DNA of 16,609 nucleotides from Candidatus Lindowiibacteriota bacterium (lineage in GTDB: Bacteria; Lindowbacteria; 2-12-FULL-62-27): the NCBI GenBank assembly GCA_023249255.1, contig JAHFCY010000045.1, positions 1-16,609 of the forward strand, read 5' to 3'. Shown here one piece after another: positions 15,490 to 16,609 of this stretch (position 1 is the stretch's first letter; the number at the start of each line of letters is the position of its first letter). The notes below the pieces were generated by a model. That model was not told where the DNA came from. It searched no databases and saw nothing but the letters and a program-made list of their open reading frames with translations. The position numbers and the translations under genes were made by a program.

Positions 15490-16608
15490 TTAAAGGACGC
15501 GAATCCTCACGTCCCTCCGATCCTCTTCGCAACTCGTCTTGCCAAAATCGATCCGCCACCTGCCCGCTTTGCGGCGTGTGAGCCGTCCCGAGGATGCCTC
15601 GACGCGCCGGACATTGCCGGTCAGGCTGATCGAATTCTGCCCCCCGGGAAAATCGAACGTCAGAACGGTTTCATTTTTTTTCGTTGCGATATCCAATACT
15701 TCGCCGGTGGCCGATACCCGCATGCCCGGCCTGATTTCGACGCCGACAGGGAAGAAATAGGATTTTCGAGGCGGTAGGACGAGTTCGTCGGTTTGAAATC
15801 CCGGCTGCGAAAGACCGATCCGCGCCGTCAACGGCCGGTCGTGGTAATTCGCCGCGAGAAGCACGCCCTCGCTGTCTGTCCCGCGCCACACGAGCGGCAA
15901 ATCGCCGTCCGCCTTCGCGCGGCACCGGCTGGTCAGATTCAGAGCGTCGGCCAGGATTCGGATGGCGTCGATCGCCGGGTCGAACGTGTGCTGAAGCGGT
16001 ACACCGCAGAAAACAACATGGCCCCGGCCGAGCGTCTTTTTCCAGGCCACCGATTTACCTCCGGCGCTTCGAATCAGCGTCTGCGTTTTCGATGCGCCAG
16101 CGTGAATCAGTTTTCCGTCAAACCAGCCCTGGACCGGGCCGATCTGGGCGCAGGATTCGTCCAGTGTCGTAATGCTCCGCACGCCGAGCGCGTCCCGGAG
16201 AATCGGACAGGCCCGGCCGGAGAGGTCCTTGTCCGGGAAGAACGGCCCGAAGAAAAGTTTTCCGCCGGCGGCCGCGAAGGCGACCAGGCGTCTTTGCGTG
16301 TCGGCGTCCATGCGCTCGATCGAAAAAACCCAGAGACTTTGCTGGTCCGCGCTTTTCAGGAGCCGCCCGACGTCAACCGCGCGTCCGATGTCAATGAACC
16401 GGAAATTGAATTGATTGAGCAGAAGCAGGCGCGCGATGCCGTCGAACCAGTATCGGTCGCGGAGGTTGACGATCCGGTCGACCCACTCGCCTTTCCAGTA
16501 TTCGGTGGCGAGGTAGGGGAAATAGACGCCGAGGGCGACGTCGGAGGCTTTGGGCCAGCCCGGTAATTTTTCGGCGAAGACGCGGACCCAGCGGCCAAAG
16601 CGTTTCAT
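15490..16608 (-). CDS. GH35/GH42-like beta-galactosidase family protein, C-terminal part (cut by right edge)
   Basis: At least 372 residues, reading into the window from the right. The Met at 16608 sits at the very edge, and the first residues read like the middle of a chain, so the gene almost surely begins outside. Residues 20-60 ([35 protein letters not shown]) and 90-140 ([27 protein letters not shown]) resemble the Rossmann-like, trimerisation-type domain after the catalytic barrel of GH42/GH35 beta-galactosidases, including the GGKLFFGP pattern. Residues 200-290 and 290-372 look like beta-sandwich modules. The catalytic barrel with its two Glu is not in the window, so activity cannot be judged. 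It is the first visible member of the minus-strand cluster with the sugar ABC ATPase, which supports a glycan-use role. The exact GH family is uncertain. Confidence 0.65.
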   Translation of the reverse strand: MKRFGRWVRVFAEKLPGWPKASDVALGVYFPYLATEYWKGEWVDRIVNLRDRYWFDGIARLLLLNQFNFRFIDIGRAVDVGRLLKSADQQSLWVFSIERMDADTQRRLVAFAAAGGKLFFGPFFPDKDLSGRACPILRDALGVRSITTLDESCAQIGPVQGWFDGKLIHAGASKTQTLIRSAGGKSVAWKKTLGRGHVVFCGVPLQHTFDPAIDAIRILADALNLTSRCRAKADGDLPLVWRGTDSEGVLLAANYHDRPLTARIGLSQPGFQTDELVLPPRKSYFFPVGVEIRPGMRVSATGEVLDIATKKNETVLTFDFPGGQNSISLTGNVRRVEASSGRLTRRKAGRWRIDFGKTSCEEDRRDVRIRVL

Positions 16609-16609
16609 G

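Noticed and set aside
1-16609. tRNA, rRNA, CRISPR arrays, insertion sequences or attachment sites
   Set aside because: No cloverleaf-like segment, regular repeat-spacer pattern, transposase-like frame or terminal inverted repeat was noticed; almost all bases are within confident genes.

Overview
The window is a gene-dense stretch of chromosome, high in G+C by eye, from what is most likely an uncultured or little-studied Gram-negative bacterium. Sigma-54 control, a DNA-binding/EIIA fusion, a Hyf-type membrane complex and abundant glycan genes would suit a PVC-group or Omnitrophota-like lineage, or a deltaproteobacterial relative. No rRNA or other taxonomic marker is present, so this is a weak inference.

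Layout. (a) Bases 1-406, minus strand: the 5' part of a GH94 / cyclic-glucan-synthase-like protein that runs off the left edge. (b) Bases 407-600: a divergent intergenic region with a good sigma-70 promoter, followed by a 103-residue charged helical protein. (c) Bases 972-3601: a LacI-family repressor whose stop overlaps the start of a sigma-54 activator. That activator carries a MshEN/GspE-N type N-terminal domain in place of the usual receiver, GAF or PAS sensor. (d) Bases 3688-11719: a tightly coupled seven-gene operon made of an excisionase-type HTH fused to a PTS EIIA domain, then hyfB, hyfC, hyfE, hyfF, hyfG and a fused hyfH-hyfI. Nearly all junctions are 4-bp ATGA/GTGA overlaps. (e) Bases 11720-16608, minus strand and convergent: reading right to left, a GH35/GH42-like protein (cut by the right edge), a MalK/UgpC-type sugar ABC ATPase, and two membrane GGDEF proteins in tandem.

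The centrepiece is the Hyf-like complex. Its large subunit has lost all four cysteines that bind the NiFe site (replaced by A197, T200, S460 and N463). The small subunit keeps every iron-sulfur cysteine, and the antiporter-like membrane subunits keep most of their charged proton-path residues. The operon therefore most likely encodes an Ehr (energy-converting hydrogenase-related) complex, an electron-driven ion pump that cannot make or use H2 by NiFe chemistry. Its electron acceptor is unknown.

The regulatory wrapping is unusual. A possible c-di-GMP-responsive sigma-54 activator lies just upstream, a PTS-type phospho-acceptor/DNA-binding protein is translationally coupled to the first membrane subunit, and two diguanylate cyclases lie immediately beyond the end of the operon. 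The working hypothesis is a locus that ties sugar supply (LacI, EIIA, ABC ATPase, glycosidases) and c-di-GMP to an ion-pumping redox complex. The wiring is inferred from gene order and domain content only.
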